In this document: piece after piece, positions 10,359-22,461 of the stretch
How the letters are laid out: every line of letters starts with the position of its first letter
Position numbering within the stretch: position 1 is the first letter of the stretch
Origin: Rhodocyclaceae bacterium
GTDB taxonomy: Bacteria; Pseudomonadota; Gammaproteobacteria; Burkholderiales; Rhodocyclaceae
DNA length: 64,000 nucleotides
Direction of reading: 5' to 3'
Assembly: GCA_018261935.1 (NCBI GenBank)
Contig: JAGTRP010000023.1
Coordinates: 33,533-97,532, forward strand
Made by a program: the position numbers and the translations under genes
The notes under the pieces: model-generated
What the model saw: the letters and a program-made list of their open reading frames with translations, nothing else
Told to the model about the DNA's origin: nothing
The model's database searches: none

Positions 10359-11587
10359 TGAGCAGGGACAACAAGGATTTGGTGGTCGGGCTGGACATCG
10401 GCACCTCGAAGATCGTGGCGCTGGTTGCCGAGATCACGCCGGAAGGCCGCCTTAACGTCATCGGCATGGGCTCCCAGGATTCCAAGGGGCTGAAGAAGGG
10501 CGTGGTGGTCAATATCGAGGAAACGGTGAACACCATTTCCCGCGTCATCCAGGAAGTGGAGCTGATGGCGGACTGCAAGGTCACCGATGTGTATACGGGC
10601 ATCGCCGGCAGCCACATCAAGAGCTTCAACTCCAACGGCATGGTGGCCATCAAGGACAAGGAAACCGGCGCCACCGACGTCGAGCGGGTCATCGAGACCG
10701 CCAAGGCCATGCCGATCCCCGCCGACCAGGAGATACTCCACATCCTCACCCAGGAATTCGTCATCGACGGCCAGGACGGCATCCGCGAACCCATCGGCAT
10801 GAGCGGCATGCGCCTCGAGGTGAAGGTGCACATCGTCACCGGCGCCGTCTCGGCCGCCCAGAATATCGTCAAGTGCGTGCGCCGTTGCGGCCTGGAGGTG
10901 AACGACCTGGTGCTGCAGCCCCTGGCCTCCAGCTACGCGGTGCTGTCCGAGGATGAGAAGGACCTCGGCGTCTGCCTCATCGACATCGGCGGCGGCACCA
11001 CCGACATCGCGGTGTGGACCCAGGGCGCCATCCGCCACACTTCGGTCATCCCCATCGCCGGGGACCAGGTCACCAACGACATCGCCATGGCGCTCCGCAC
11101 CCCCACCCGGGAGGCCGAGGACATCAAGTGCAGGTACGGCTGCGCCCTGTCCCAGCTGGCGGATCCCGAGGAGACCCTGGAAGTGGCCGGGGTGGACGAC
11201 CGCCCGAGCCGCAAGCTCTCCCGCCGCGCCCTGGCCGATGTTATCCAGCCGCGGGTCGAGGAATTGTTCGAGCTCATCCAGCACGAGCTGCGCCGGGCCG
11301 GCTTCGAGGAGGTCCTGTCGTCGGGCATCGTCCTGACCGGCGGCGCCAGCGTCATGCCCGGCATGATCGAGCTGGGCGAGGAGATTTTCCATATGCCGGT
11401 TCGCCTGGGCATGCCCAAGTACACCGGCAGCTTGGCCGACGTGGTCCAGACCCCGCGCTTCTCCACCGCCTTCGGACTCCTGCTGGAGGCCCAGGCGCAA
11501 AGGAAGCGGGGCCAGAAGATCAAGGAAAAGCAGGGCATGAGGGATGTCCTGGAAAGCATGAAAACCTGGTTCGCCAAGAATTTTTGA
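10358..11587 (+). CDS. ftsA: Cell division protein FtsA
   Basis: Actin-like ATPase that tethers FtsZ to the membrane and recruits late divisome proteins. 409 residues. Seen: phosphate-1 loop VGLDIGTSKIVAL near the N-terminus, phosphate-2 loop LIDIGGGTTDIAVW, adenosine-site LTGGASVMPG, and a basic C-terminal stretch (LESMKTWFAKNF) suited to the membrane-targeting amphipathic helix. A 36-base gap with a good Shine-Dalgarno separates it from ftsZ. Confidence 0.97.
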   Translation: MSRDNKDLVVGLDIGTSKIVALVAEITPEGRLNVIGMGSQDSKGLKKGVVVNIEETVNTISRVIQEVELMADCKVTDVYTGIAGSHIKSFNSNGMVAIKDKETGATDVERVIETAKAMPIPADQEILHILTQEFVIDGQDGIREPIGMSGMRLEVKVHIVTGAVSAAQNIVKCVRRCGLEVNDLVLQPLASSYAVLSEDEKDLGVCLIDIGGGTTDIAVWTQGAIRHTSVIPIAGDQVTNDIAMALRTPTREAEDIKCRYGCALSQLADPEETLEVAGVDDRPSRKLSRRALADVIQPRVEELFELIQHELRRAGFEEVLSSGIVLTGGASVMPGMIELGEEIFHMPVRLGMPKYTGSLADVVQTPRFSTAFGLLLEAQAQRKRGQKIKEKQGMRDVLESMKTWFAKNF

Positions 11588-11623
11588 CCGTTTTTGAAAG
11601 TTTGTTCAGAGGAGGTTCCAATA

Positions 11624-12799
11624 ATGTTTGAAATCATCGAAAAGGAAGACAGCGGTACCATCATCAAGGTCATCGGCGTCGGTGGCGCCGGTGGCAATGC
11701 GGTGGACCACATGATCCATGAAGGTGTGCAGGGGGTGGAATTCATTGCCGCCAATACCGACGCCCAGGCCCTGTCCCGCAGCACCGCCCACCTCAAGGTC
11801 ACCCTCGGCCAGACCGGCCTCGGCGCCGGCGCCAAGCCGGAAATGGGCAAGGCTGCGGCCGAAGCCCACCGGGAGGAAGTCCGCGCAGCCCTGGCCGGCG
11901 CCCACATGGCCTTCATCACCGCCGGCATGGGCGGCGGCACCGGTACCGGCGCCGCTCCCGTGGTGGCGGAAGTGGCTCGGGAAATGGGCATCCTGACCGT
12001 CGGCGTCGTCACCAAGCCCTTCTCCTTCGAAGGCGGCAAGCGCACCAAGGCGGCGGAAGCCGGCATCGCTGAATTCTCCAAGCACGTGGATTCCCTCATC
12101 GTCATCCTCAACGACAAGCTCATGGACGTCATGGGCGAGGATGCCGGCGTGGACGAGTGCTTCCGGGCGGCCGACGACGTGCTGAAGAATGCCGTCGGCG
12201 GCATCGCCGAAATCATCACCTACCCGGGCCTGGTGAACGTGGACTTCGAGGACGTGCGTACCGTCATGGGTGAAATGGGCCGCGCCATGATGGGCTCAGC
12301 CGTCGCCGCCGGCGTGGACCGCGCCCGCATCGCCGCCGAGCAGGCTGTCGCCTCCCCCCTCCTGGAAGGCGTCAACCTCTCCGGCGCCCGCGGCGTGCTG
12401 GTCAATATCACTGCCGCCAAGGGCAGCCTGAAGATGAAGGAAGTCAATGAGGTGATGAGCACCGTCAAGGCCTTCGCCGCCGAAGACGCCCACATCATTT
12501 TCGGCGCCGTGTACGACGAGCTCATGGGCGACGCCCTGCGCGTCACCGTGGTGGCCACCGGCCTCGGCCAGGCCGCCGCCCGCCGCCAGTCCTTCGAGGT
12601 GATCAACACCCCGATGGTGGAAGCCCGCGCCACCGGCACCTACGACGCCGTCGTTGCCAGCGCCCCGGCCATCGACTACAACCAGATCGCCGACGTCCCG
12701 GCGGTGGTCCGGAAGCGCAACGTCACCGTCGAAGCCCTGGCCAACAGCGGTGTCGACCGTTACGACATCCCGGCATTTTTGCGCAAACAAGCTGACTAA
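11624..12799 (+). CDS. ftsZ: Cell division GTPase FtsZ
   Basis: Tubulin homologue that forms the Z ring. 391 residues. The start is the ATG at 11624, nine bases after GGAGG, giving [11 protein letters not shown]; an upstream in-frame ATG lacks a site. Seen: [15 protein letters not shown], the tubulin signature [14 protein letters not shown], the T7 loop with [10 protein letters not shown], and the conserved C-terminal peptide [12 protein letters not shown] that binds FtsA/ZipA. Last gene of the division operon before a terminator-like hairpin. Confidence 0.98.
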   Translation: MFEIIEKEDSGTIIKVIGVGGAGGNAVDHMIHEGVQGVEFIAANTDAQALSRSTAHLKVTLGQTGLGAGAKPEMGKAAAEAHREEVRAALAGAHMAFITAGMGGGTGTGAAPVVAEVAREMGILTVGVVTKPFSFEGGKRTKAAEAGIAEFSKHVDSLIVILNDKLMDVMGEDAGVDECFRAADDVLKNAVGGIAEIITYPGLVNVDFEDVRTVMGEMGRAMMGSAVAAGVDRARIAAEQAVASPLLEGVNLSGARGVLVNITAAKGSLKMKEVNEVMSTVKAFAAEDAHIIFGAVYDELMGDALRVTVVATGLGQAAARRQSFEVINTPMVEARATGTYDAVVASAPAIDYNQIADVPAVVRKRNVTVEALANSGVDRYDIPAFLRKQAD

Positions 12800-12823
12800 G
12801 TAGTTGTAACAAAACCTCTTCTG

Positions 12824-12876
12824 AAAAAGGGAGTCGGCGGTTGTGCTACAATTCGCCGATTCCCGCCCTTTTTTAT
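12824..12876 (+). terminator. Hairpin plus T-run between ftsZ and lpxC
   Basis: GGGAGTCGGCG (12829-12839) pairs with CGCCGATTCCC (12854-12864) with one G-U, followed by GCCC and TTTTTT. A flanking A-run/T-run lengthens the stem. This reads as a factor-independent terminator or attenuator of the ftsZ message. The loop contains TACAAT (12847-12852), which could serve as a -10 box for lpxC, although no good -35 is visible 16-18 bases upstream. Confidence 0.6.
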
Positions 12877-12885
12877 TGCATCTGC

Positions 12886-13800
12886 ATGCTCAGGCAGCGC
12901 ACGCTCAAGTCCCTCATCCGCGCCTCGGGCGTTGGCCTCCACGGTGGCGTCAAGGTCAATATGACCCTGCGCCCGGCCGCCCCGGACACCGGCATCGTCT
13001 TTCGCCGGGTGGATCTGCACGAGCCCGTTGATCTCCCGGCATCCGCCCTCCTGGTGGGGGACACCCGCATGTGTTCCTGTCTGGAAAAGGACGGCATCAA
13101 GGTCGGGACCATTGAACACCTGATGTCCGCCTTTGCCGGGCTGGGCATCGACAACGCCTGGGTGGACCTGGATGCGCCAGAGGTGCCCATCCTGGACGGC
13201 TCTGCCGCACCCTTCGTCTTCCTGATCCAGTCAGCGGGGATCGAGGAACAGAACGCCGCCAAGAAATTCATCCGCGTCAAGGAGCCCATCGAGGTCCGGG
13301 ACGGTGACAAGGTGGCGCGCTTCGATCCTTACGACGGCTACAAGCTGTCCTTCTCCATCATCTTCAACCACCCGGCCATTTCCAAGTCGGCCCAGCGGGC
13401 CGAGATCGACTTCGCCGACCACTCCTATGTGCGCGAAGTCGCCCGGGCTCGCACCTTCGGCTTCATGCAGGAAGTCGAATACCTGCGGGAGAACGGCCTC
13501 GCCCTGGGGGGCGGCCTGGACAACGCCATCGTCCTCGACGAGTTCCGTATCCTCAACGCCGACGGTTTGCGCTACGCCGACGAGTTCGTCAAACATAAGA
13601 TCCTGGATGCCATCGGCGACCTCTATTTGTTAGGGCACCCACTCCTGGCGACCTTCACCGCTCACAAGTCCGGCCATGCCCTCAACAATCTGCTGGCCCG
13701 GGAGCTCCTGTCCCGCCGCGACGCCTGGGAGATGGTGACCTTCGAGGTGGCCGAAGAGGCGCCCGACCGCGTCGCCCGCTGGCTGACCCAGGCTGCCTGA
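12886..13800 (+). CDS. lpxC: UDP-3-O-acyl-N-acetylglucosamine deacetylase LpxC
   Basis: Zinc deacetylase for the first committed step of lipid A synthesis. 304 residues starting MLRQRTLK at 12886; the family usually begins this way (QRTLK...GVGLH). Seen: [16 protein letters not shown] with the first zinc histidine, and the C-terminal [14 protein letters not shown] carrying the HxxxD zinc motif. The HKSGHALNN segment contributes the catalytic histidine. Gene order ftsZ-lpxC-dciA-M23-secA-argJ matches that of Pseudomonas. Confidence 0.97.
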   Translation: MLRQRTLKSLIRASGVGLHGGVKVNMTLRPAAPDTGIVFRRVDLHEPVDLPASALLVGDTRMCSCLEKDGIKVGTIEHLMSAFAGLGIDNAWVDLDAPEVPILDGSAAPFVFLIQSAGIEEQNAAKKFIRVKEPIEVRDGDKVARFDPYDGYKLSFSIIFNHPAISKSAQRAEIDFADHSYVREVARARTFGFMQEVEYLRENGLALGGGLDNAIVLDEFRILNADGLRYADEFVKHKILDAIGDLYLLGHPLLATFTAHKSGHALNNLLARELLSRRDAWEMVTFEVAEEAPDRVARWLTQAA

Positions 13801-13804
13801 TCCC

Positions 13805-13993
13805 ATGTACGTCCTGAGGCTGCTGGCGGTGATCCTGGTGATCGCCATCGGCGGCGGCCTCCTGTTGGCGGCTGTGACCGGCGACAAGCGCTATCTTGCC
13901 TTCTCCTGGCGCCTTTTCCGCTACGGCATCGTCTTCGCCCTGGTGGTCTTCGCCCTCCTGGTCCTGGAGCGGGTCGCCGTCATTCCTGCCTAG
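13805..13993 (+). CDS. Small two-helix membrane protein
   Basis: 62 residues, MYVLRLLAVILVIAIGGG at the start; two hydrophobic segments (about 3-24 and 42-58) separated by a short basic loop (TGDKRYLAFSWRLFRYG). No recognised family. It starts four bases after lpxC and is probably cotranscribed. Its last 14 bases overlap the 3' end of dciA on the other strand, tail to tail. Composition and reading are consistent with a real small inner-membrane protein. Confidence 0.75.
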   Translation: MYVLRLLAVILVIAIGGGLLLAAVTGDKRYLAFSWRLFRYGIVFALVVFALLVLERVAVIPA

Positions 13994-14414
13994 CGACGTG
14001 GGCCAGCAAACGCTCCAGGGCGGTCCGCAGCTCGCCCCGGGGCAGGTCGGAGGCCGTCGCCTCGATCGCCCGGCAAGCTCGGCCCGAGAGCGGTTTTGGA
14101 GTGGAACTGGTTGATTGGGAAGGAATTTGCCGGGGTTGCACTTTCACTTCCATGACGTTACACTCCGGGCCGCCTTTCGATAATTCGACGCAAAGACGCT
14201 GGCTCATCTGCCGGATCTTGGTGGCGACCGCGCCGTTGTCGGCGTGGATAACGATTTTCCCCGACTTGTAGTTGGCCACCCGGGCCGCGCGGGCGAAACC
14301 CGCCGGCGCGATGGCTTCGAAACGACGCGACAGCTTCAGGAGCAGCCGTCCATGGGCCATGACCTTGGCGGCGCCGTCAGCGTTGTCGAGAAAAGTCGCG
14401 AGGGAAGCATGCAT
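13980..14414 (-). CDS. dciA: DciA-type (DUF721) replicative helicase operator
   Basis: 144 residues of DUF721 type: central conserved part AARVANYKSGKIVIHADNGAVA followed by IRQMSQRLC. DUF721 proteins of bacteria lacking DnaC were shown to be DciA, which loads the DnaB helicase; the assignment here rests on the domain pattern and on the lpxC-dciA-M23-secA synteny. The C-terminal third is Ser/Pro-rich and probably disordered. It is divergent from the M23 gene with only 11 bases between the two start codons. Confidence 0.82.
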   Translation of the reverse strand: MHASLATFLDNADGAAKVMAHGRLLLKLSRRFEAIAPAGFARAARVANYKSGKIVIHADNGAVATKIRQMSQRLCVELSKGGPECNVMEVKVQPRQIPSQSTSSTPKPLSGRACRAIEATASDLPRGELRTALERLLAHVARQE

Positions 14415-14425
14415 AGGGGGACTCC

Positions 14426-15352
14426 GTGCAAATCATCGTCGTTTCCGGCCGACTGAAGGCCGCCAGGACAATCACTATTATGCCCCGTCACGTCGTGGCG
14501 GCGGTGCTTCTTCTGATCGGGCTGGTGTTCGCCACCTCGGTCGTCTTCTCGTGGCTGTCGGTGCATCTGCGCCTGCCCCTGGTGCAGGAGCTCGTGCTTT
14601 CCCTGCAGCAGCGGGAAACCCAGAAGACCCAGGAGTTCGTCCGCAGCAACCTGCAGCTCATGGCGACGCGGGTGGGCGAACTGCAGGCCCAGGTGCTGCA
14701 GCTCGACAGCCTGGGCGAGCGCCTCTCCTCCCTCGCCGGCATCAAGAAGGAAGCGCCCCGGGAGGCGAATCGGCCGGCCGGGCAGGGCGGTCCTTTCATC
14801 GCCGCGACGCCGCTGTCCACCGAAGAGCTCCAGCGGGAAATCGAGCGCCTGAGCCGCGTCGTCGACAGCAAGGCCGATGAGCTCGCCGCCCTCGAGACCC
14901 GTCTCCTGGAGAAGCGCGTCCGCGACCGTCTGCTGCCGACCACGCTGCCGGTCAAGGAGGCCTTCATTGGTTCCGGTTTCGGTTATCGTTCCGATCCCTT
15001 CAACGGAACCCGAGCCCTCCATGAAGGCCTCGACTTCAATGCCGAAGCCGGGACCCCGGTCTACGCCGCCGCGGCGGGCGCCGTGGCGGTGGCGGAGCGT
15101 CATCCGGAATTCGGCAACATGATCGACATCGACCATGGCGACGGCCTCGTTTCCCGCTATGCCCATCTCTCCCAGCTGCTGGTCAAGCCCGGCCAGATCG
15201 TCCGGCGCGGCGATCCCATCGGGGCGGTCGGAAGCACAGGGCGGTCCACCGGCGCCCACCTGCATTTCGAAGTCCGCATGCTGGGTGTCGCCCAGAATCC
15301 GACCCAGTTTCTGAAACGGGGGGATGAGTTCGCCTCCCTCAAGAAGCGCTGA
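14426..15352 (+). CDS. Membrane-anchored M23 family metallopeptidase
   Basis: 308 residues from a GTG start ([10 protein letters not shown]); an in-frame ATG at 14480 would remove a conserved-looking N-terminus. One transmembrane helix (about 22-46), a Gln/Leu-rich periplasmic coiled region (about 55-150), then a LytM/M23 domain with [23 protein letters not shown] (first zinc His and Asp) and GAHLHFEVR (HxH). All zinc ligands are present, so it may be an active endopeptidase rather than an EnvC-like activator. Located between dciA and secA. Confidence 0.9.
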   Translation: MQIIVVSGRLKAARTITIMPRHVVAAVLLLIGLVFATSVVFSWLSVHLRLPLVQELVLSLQQRETQKTQEFVRSNLQLMATRVGELQAQVLQLDSLGERLSSLAGIKKEAPREANRPAGQGGPFIAATPLSTEELQREIERLSRVVDSKADELAALETRLLEKRVRDRLLPTTLPVKEAFIGSGFGYRSDPFNGTRALHEGLDFNAEAGTPVYAAAAGAVAVAERHPEFGNMIDIDHGDGLVSRYAHLSQLLVKPGQIVRRGDPIGAVGSTGRSTGAHLHFEVRMLGVAQNPTQFLKRGDEFASLKKR

Positions 15353-15455
15353 TTCGGCTGGCATCAAGAAGCGCCGCCGGCCGAACAACGGCGGTGGGAA
15401 TCGACGTGCTAGAATCAACGCTTTGCCGCCAACGGCGCCACCCTTTGCCTTCGCG

Positions 15456-18173
<2,718 letters not shown>

Positions 18174-18188
18174 TGCGTTGAACCCTTT

Positions 18189-18217
18189 CGGGCGCCCCGC
18201 GGGGCGCCCGTTTGCTT
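18189..18217 (+). terminator. Terminator after secA
   Basis: Perfect palindrome CGGGCGCCCC/GGGGCGCCCG (18189-18210) followed by TTTGCTTT. Lies 15 bases after the secA stop and 18 bases before the argJ start, so argJ probably relies on readthrough or on a promoter overlapping this hairpin. Confidence 0.75.
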
Positions 18218-18234
18218 TCCAAGTCGAGAAAACC

Positions 18235-19461
18235 ATGCCAGTCAATTACCAGACTCCCGCTCCCGATCAGCTTTTCCCCGTGGCCGGCGTCCGCCTGGGC
18301 GTCGCCGAGGCGGAGATCCGCAAGAAGAACCGCCGCGACCTGACCCTCATCGCCCTCGATCCGGGCTGCACGGTGGCCGGCGTGTTCACCCAGAACCGCT
18401 TCTGCGCCGCACCGGTGCAGCTTTGCCGCCAGCATCTCGAGGCCGGGGTTGGCATCCGCGCCCTGGTCATCAACACCGGCATCGCCAATGCCGGCACCGG
18501 TGAGCCTGGCCGCCAAGCGGCCCAGGCCACCTGCGAAGCGGTGGGCGCCACCCTGGGCGTGGCGCCGCAGCAGGTGCTGCCCTTCTCCACCGGCGTCATT
18601 CTCGAACCCTTGCCGGTGGAGCGCCTGATCGCAGGGCTGCCCGCCTGCGCTACCGACCTCGAGGCCGACCACTGGCACGCCGCCGCCCACGCCATCATGA
18701 CCACCGACACCGTCGCCAAGGCGGCCTCCCGCCGGGTCAGCATCGGCGGCAAGACGGTCATCGTCACCGGCATGTCGAAGGGCGCCGGCATGATCAAGCC
18801 CAACATGGCCACCATGCTGGGCTTCGTTGCCACCGATGCCGGCATCCCCCAGCCCCTGCTGGACAAGCTGGTGAAGGAGGCGGCTGACCTGTCCTTCAAC
18901 TGCATCACGGTGGATGGCGACACCTCCACCAACGACTCCTTCGTGATGATCGCCAGCGGCCGTTCCGGCGCGGAGTTCTCCAGCGAAGATGCGACCGGCT
19001 GGGCCGAGGTCAGGGCCGCCATCATCGCCGTGGCGGTGGAGCTGGCCCAGGCCATCGTCCGTGACGGCGAGGGTGCCACCAAGTTCATCACCGTCGCCGT
19101 CGAAGGCGGCAAGGACGCCGAGGAGTGCCGTAAGGTCGGTTACGCCGTTGCCCATTCGCCGCTGACCAAGACCGCCTTCTTCGCCTCCGATCCCAACCTG
19201 GGCCGCATCCTGGCGGCGGTGGGCTACGCCGGCATCGCCGACCTCGACGTGGACGGCGTGCGGGTTTGGCTGGATGACGTCCTGGTGGCAGAAAAGGGCG
19301 GCCGGGCGGCTTCCTACCGGGAAGAGGATGGCGCCCGCGTCATGAAGCAGGCCGAAATCACCGTGCGGATCCACCTGGGACGGGGCGAGGCCGCGGCTCG
19401 GGTCTATACCTGCGATCTGTCCTACGACTACGTCAAGATCAACGCCGACTACCGCAGTTAG
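18235..19461 (+). CDS. argJ: Bifunctional ornithine acetyltransferase / N-acetylglutamate synthase ArgJ
   Basis: Recycles the acetyl group from N-acetylornithine to glutamate in arginine synthesis. 408 residues from ATG 18235 ([13 protein letters not shown]). Seen: the self-cleavage site region [15 protein letters not shown] where the Thr becomes the N-terminal nucleophile of the beta chain, [15 protein letters not shown] segment ([12 protein letters not shown]), DGDTSTNDS, and the canonical C-terminus [13 protein letters not shown]. Its last 18 coding bases are the left attachment repeat of an integrated element, which supplies the TAG stop codon. Confidence 0.96.
   Translation: MPVNYQTPAPDQLFPVAGVRLGVAEAEIRKKNRRDLTLIALDPGCTVAGVFTQNRFCAAPVQLCRQHLEAGVGIRALVINTGIANAGTGEPGRQAAQATCEAVGATLGVAPQQVLPFSTGVILEPLPVERLIAGLPACATDLEADHWHAAAHAIMTTDTVAKAASRRVSIGGKTVIVTGMSKGAGMIKPNMATMLGFVATDAGIPQPLLDKLVKEAADLSFNCITVDGDTSTNDSFVMIASGRSGAEFSSEDATGWAEVRAAIIAVAVELAQAIVRDGEGATKFITVAVEGGKDAEECRKVGYAVAHSPLTKTAFFASDPNLGRILAAVGYAGIADLDVDGVRVWLDDVLVAEKGGRAASYREEDGARVMKQAEITVRIHLGRGEAAARVYTCDLSYDYVKINADYRS
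19441..19458 (+). repeat. attL: left 18-bp attachment repeat
   Basis: AACGCCGACTACCGCAGT, encoding the ArgJ C-terminal residues NADYRS. The identical 18 bases recur at 26805-26822; the bases on either side differ between copies. The TAG stop of argJ begins on the next base and is therefore element-derived. Confidence 0.88.
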
Positions 19462-19499
19462 TGCAAATGCTCTTCCGGCATTGTCCGGTATGTTCCACC

Positions 19500-19525
19500 A
19501 AGCCCGCGTAATTGCGGGCTTTTTT
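19500..19525 (+). terminator. Terminator downstream of argJ, inside the element
   Basis: AGCCCGC (19501-19507) and GCGGGCT (19514-19520) form a stem with a short AT loop, followed by TTTTT. It ends the argJ message before the integrase and lies to the element side of the attachment repeat, so the element provides both the argJ stop codon and its terminator. Confidence 0.8.
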
Positions 19526-19566
19526 GTCCGTATTGTTCCGATGTATTCCATTGACTTCCGAATATA

Positions 19567-19637
19567 AAGCGGGTACAAAAGCGGGTATTCGGCATGCGAA
19601 CGGAATCCGCGAAGCGGGTACGGAGAAAAAGCGGGTA
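19567..19637 (+). repeat. Left arm-type integrase site cluster (four AAGCGGGTA)
   Basis: Four direct copies of AAGCGGGTA at 19567, 19579, 19612 and 19629, all on the + strand, between attL and the integrase start. The first two, 12 bases apart, form the same 21-base unit seen near the right end (26730-26750). The arrangement resembles arm-type binding sites of tyrosine integrases; binding of an Xis/AlpA-like protein is an alternative. Confidence 0.7.
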
Positions 19638-19677
19638 TCGGGCGCAGCTGTTGTTTGATTCGCCAAGGGGAATTGCC

Positions 19678-20889
19678 ATGCTGACCGATACCCAACTGCG
19701 CAACGCCAAACCGAATGACAAGCCCTACAAGCTGACGGACGGAAACGGCCTCTATCTGGAGGTGCGGCCCAACGGCTCCAAGCTCTGGCGCTATCGCTAT
19801 CGGATCGGCGGCAAGGAGAATCTGTATGCGGTGGGCGACTATCCGGCCATGAGCCTGGCGGAAGCCCGGGCAGAGCGCGAGGCGGCCCGCAAGCTGGTGA
19901 AGGAGGGCATCCACCCGGCGCACCAGCGGCGCACCGAAACACTGCGCCGATCCATCGAGGTGGAAAGCACCTTCCAGGCGGTGGCTGAAACCTGGATCAA
20001 GGAGAACGCCGGGCATTGGTCTGGCGGCTACCGGCTGCAGGTGGATAGGCGCCTCGCCAGCGATGCCTTCCCGCGCATCGGCAATCTGCCGATCCGATCC
20101 ATCACCCCTGCGCATATCAAGGACGTTCTCAAGCGGGTAGAACAGCGCGGTTCCCCGGCCAGTGCCAAGCTCCTGAAAACCTGGATCGGCGGTGTTTTCC
20201 GTTACGCGGCCGGTGAACTGCTGGTGGATAACGATCCCACGTGGCCGCTGCGCAACACGATCAAAGCGCGCAAGACACAGCACATCGCCCACCTGACCGC
20301 GAAAGAGATACCCGCTTTTCTCCAGGCCCTGGAGGGGGTACAGGCCGAGCATGCAACCAAGATGGCCGCCAAGCTCCTGTGGCTTACCGTTGTCCGCACG
20401 GTAGAGATGCGGGGTGCGGAGTGGCGGGAATTCGACCTGGAGGCCGGGCTATGGACTGTGCCGGCCGAGCGCATGAAGATGCGGGAAGTCCACGTGGTTC
20501 CCCTGTCTGCACAGGCTATCGAACTGCTGCAGGCGCTCCACCCCCTGACCGGCCGGGGGCGGTACGTGTTCCCCGGACGCAAGGACCGCGAACAGCCGCT
20601 GACCCACGAAGCCATCAGGGATGTGTTCAACCGGGCCGGATACGCCGGGAAGTTCAGCCCCCATGGCATCCGTTCCACGTTCTCGACCTACTACAACGAG
20701 GCCGGTATCGATCATGAATTGGTGGAACTGACCCTGGCCCATGCCGAGCGTAACAAGGTGCGCGGTGCCTACAACCACGCCAAGAAGCTGGAGCAGCGCC
20801 GGAAGCTCCTGCAGGAATGGGCTGACCTGACTGACGCCTGGCGAGCAGGTGCAAAGGTGGTGCCGATACAGAGTAAGACCGCCGCCTGA
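19678..20889 (+). CDS. int: P4-type tyrosine site-specific integrase
   Basis: 403 residues from ATG 19678 (MLTDTQLRNAKPNDKPYKLT), preceded by AAGGGG; this is the usual start of the DUF4102-type N-terminal arm-binding domain, so an upstream in-frame ATG at 19594, within the repeat cluster, is rejected. Domains: DUF4102 (about 1-90), core-binding SAM-like domain (about 100-180), catalytic domain (about 200-390). Catalytic residues seen: Arg in RTVEMRGAEW, HGIRSTF (HxxR), His in LAHAERN, and the nucleophile Tyr in GAYNHA. Adjacent to attL, so it likely drives integration and excision of this element. Confidence 0.95.
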   Translation: MLTDTQLRNAKPNDKPYKLTDGNGLYLEVRPNGSKLWRYRYRIGGKENLYAVGDYPAMSLAEARAEREAARKLVKEGIHPAHQRRTETLRRSIEVESTFQAVAETWIKENAGHWSGGYRLQVDRRLASDAFPRIGNLPIRSITPAHIKDVLKRVEQRGSPASAKLLKTWIGGVFRYAAGELLVDNDPTWPLRNTIKARKTQHIAHLTAKEIPAFLQALEGVQAEHATKMAAKLLWLTVVRTVEMRGAEWREFDLEAGLWTVPAERMKMREVHVVPLSAQAIELLQALHPLTGRGRYVFPGRKDREQPLTHEAIRDVFNRAGYAGKFSPHGIRSTFSTYYNEAGIDHELVELTLAHAERNKVRGAYNHAKKLEQRRKLLQEWADLTDAWRAGAKVVPIQSKTAA

Positions 20890-20972
20890 CGGCATCGGGC
20901 AACGCGGGCCGGAAGATGATGCAACACCAACCGGCCCTAATCACAATCGCACACACGTAAGGGGATGCGACT

Positions 20973-21209
20973 ATGACTGAACTAGATGTTACAGCAACCA
21001 ATCCCGCCGGCCTGGATGATGCGGCAACGGGCATCCAGAAAGCCAGAGCAATCGTAAATCTTATTGCTGCAGCTGAGCAATCAGGCAACTGGAACAACGA
21101 GGGTGATTTGCAGTGGGCCGCCTTGGTTGTCGATGAGCTTCTTTGTGATGCACTCGCAACAGTTGAAAACCAGCGCGCCCCCAAGGTGGTAGAGGTTTCC
21201 AATGGCTGA
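20973..21209 (+). CDS. Hypothetical protein of the argJ element
   Basis: 78 residues, acidic and mostly helical in appearance (AGLDDAATGIQKARAIVNLI ...). A purine-rich site AAGGGG lies 10-14 bases before the ATG. No family recognised. Its end overlaps the next gene by eight bases, implying a coupled pair. Base composition is lower in G+C than host genes. Confidence 0.55.
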   Translation: MTELDVTATNPAGLDDAATGIQKARAIVNLIAAAEQSGNWNNEGDLQWAALVVDELLCDALATVENQRAPKVVEVSNG

Positions 21210-21453
21210 AATCAAGCATACGGCGCCAACTCAAGATGCCATGAAAATAGTTCTAGATGTGTTTGAGCAAATCGGAACCGACATGAACGCAATCAAGGAG
21301 CTGCTCTCGGAGCAAGTGTCTAGCGGGAAATACGACCACATCGATTCTGCTGTAGAAGTGTTGGCCAGCCGAAGCGGTGCGCTTGCGGATTCCGTCCTCA
21401 AGAGCTTTAACCAAGTCTACGTCGTTGGCACCTTCGAAGAATGGTTGAGATGA
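21202..21453 (+). CDS. Hypothetical protein of the argJ element
   Basis: 83 residues, acidic, predicted largely alpha-helical (AMKIVLDVFEQIGTDMNAIK and LADSVLKSFNQVY). Starts within the end of the preceding gene. Not recognised. The reading is supported by its position, overlap with the preceding gene, and element-like composition only. Confidence 0.5.
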   Translation: MAEIKHTAPTQDAMKIVLDVFEQIGTDMNAIKELLSEQVSSGKYDHIDSAVEVLASRSGALADSVLKSFNQVYVVGTFEEWLR

Positions 21454-21549
21454 CAGTAATGTGACCGAGTACGCCATCCCCTAGCCCGGCCAGGCGAAAA
21501 GCGGCACCTTCACTTCCAGGGGATGGCCTCCACGAAGGAGTGTTATTCA

Positions 21550-22350
21550 ATGGATGATGAAAAATTGGACGGGATGATGGATGGCGCTGACTTGAATGGT
21601 CGCCTATTCATTAATTTTCTCCGTAGCGGGGGGCTTCCTCCGTTGCCTGACTTGAGATTTTCTGCCAATACCAGTTCATGCCTTGAGGACAGGTTCAACA
21701 AGAGCTATTTAAAGGCGAATCCCGATTTCTATTCCAGGCCTGAAAGCGTGAATGAGGCTATGGTTTTCGTGAGATACCTCGAAGGCATGGCTTCTTTCGT
21801 GGCTATGGTGAGTGCAGAAGAGCGAGTAAAGCAAGAGGCAAGAAGAGAGAGGGCGGAATCGCTTCTGAATGGCTTGTCCAAAATCATTGACGCCATGCAA
21901 AGTCTGGACGATGCCGCATTGGGTTTTCTTCTGGCTGGCGGATTCGAACAGATCGAAAAGGATTTTCCAGATACTAGGCTTCCCTCGCCCATGAGGGACA
22001 ATACATTTGCCCTCATGGTCTTAGCGCGTGACATGAAGAAGACCTGTGCCGGCGAACTGGCTAGTATGCATTTAGGAATGACTAACGGGTTGCTGAATCT
22101 GCCAATAACTGATGCCGATTTTGCACGCCCCCAATTCATGGTTGCCCATAAATTGGAGGACTACCTTGGCCGGCTGAACATCAAATTCACTACAACAGAA
22201 ACGGGCCTGGCCGGCATTTCATTTCATGCAGTCATGGAGCTTGCAGGGATCGAGTGCAACAAGGCAGGGTATTGGCTAACCAAGGCGGCAAAGCATGAAA
22301 AATCATGGGCTTCCTTCATCGCCAAATTGAAGGAGCGAGGTAGTTCCTAA
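21550..22350 (+). CDS. Hypothetical protein of the argJ element, low G+C
   Basis: 266 residues from the ATG at 21550, nine bases after AAGGAG; an in-frame ATG at 21523 lies upstream of that site and is less likely. The protein is helical with a charged stretch EERVKQEARRERAE near residue 90 and no visible transmembrane segment. No family recognised. Codon use is markedly more A/T-rich than the housekeeping genes around the element, pointing to recent acquisition. It is the largest intact unknown gene of the element and its likely cargo. Confidence 0.65.
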   Translation: MDDEKLDGMMDGADLNGRLFINFLRSGGLPPLPDLRFSANTSSCLEDRFNKSYLKANPDFYSRPESVNEAMVFVRYLEGMASFVAMVSAEERVKQEARRERAESLLNGLSKIIDAMQSLDDAALGFLLAGGFEQIEKDFPDTRLPSPMRDNTFALMVLARDMKKTCAGELASMHLGMTNGLLNLPITDADFARPQFMVAHKLEDYLGRLNIKFTTTETGLAGISFHAVMELAGIECNKAGYWLTKAAKHEKSWASFIAKLKERGSS

Positions 22351-22461
22351 AATCGCCAGGAAAATCTCCGGCCAATTTAGGTATTTCTAGGCTGTATTGA
22401 TGCGTAATTTCCGTTCCTACTCGTTCCCCGGATGGCCGGGGCGATCTTGTAGGAGCTACGC

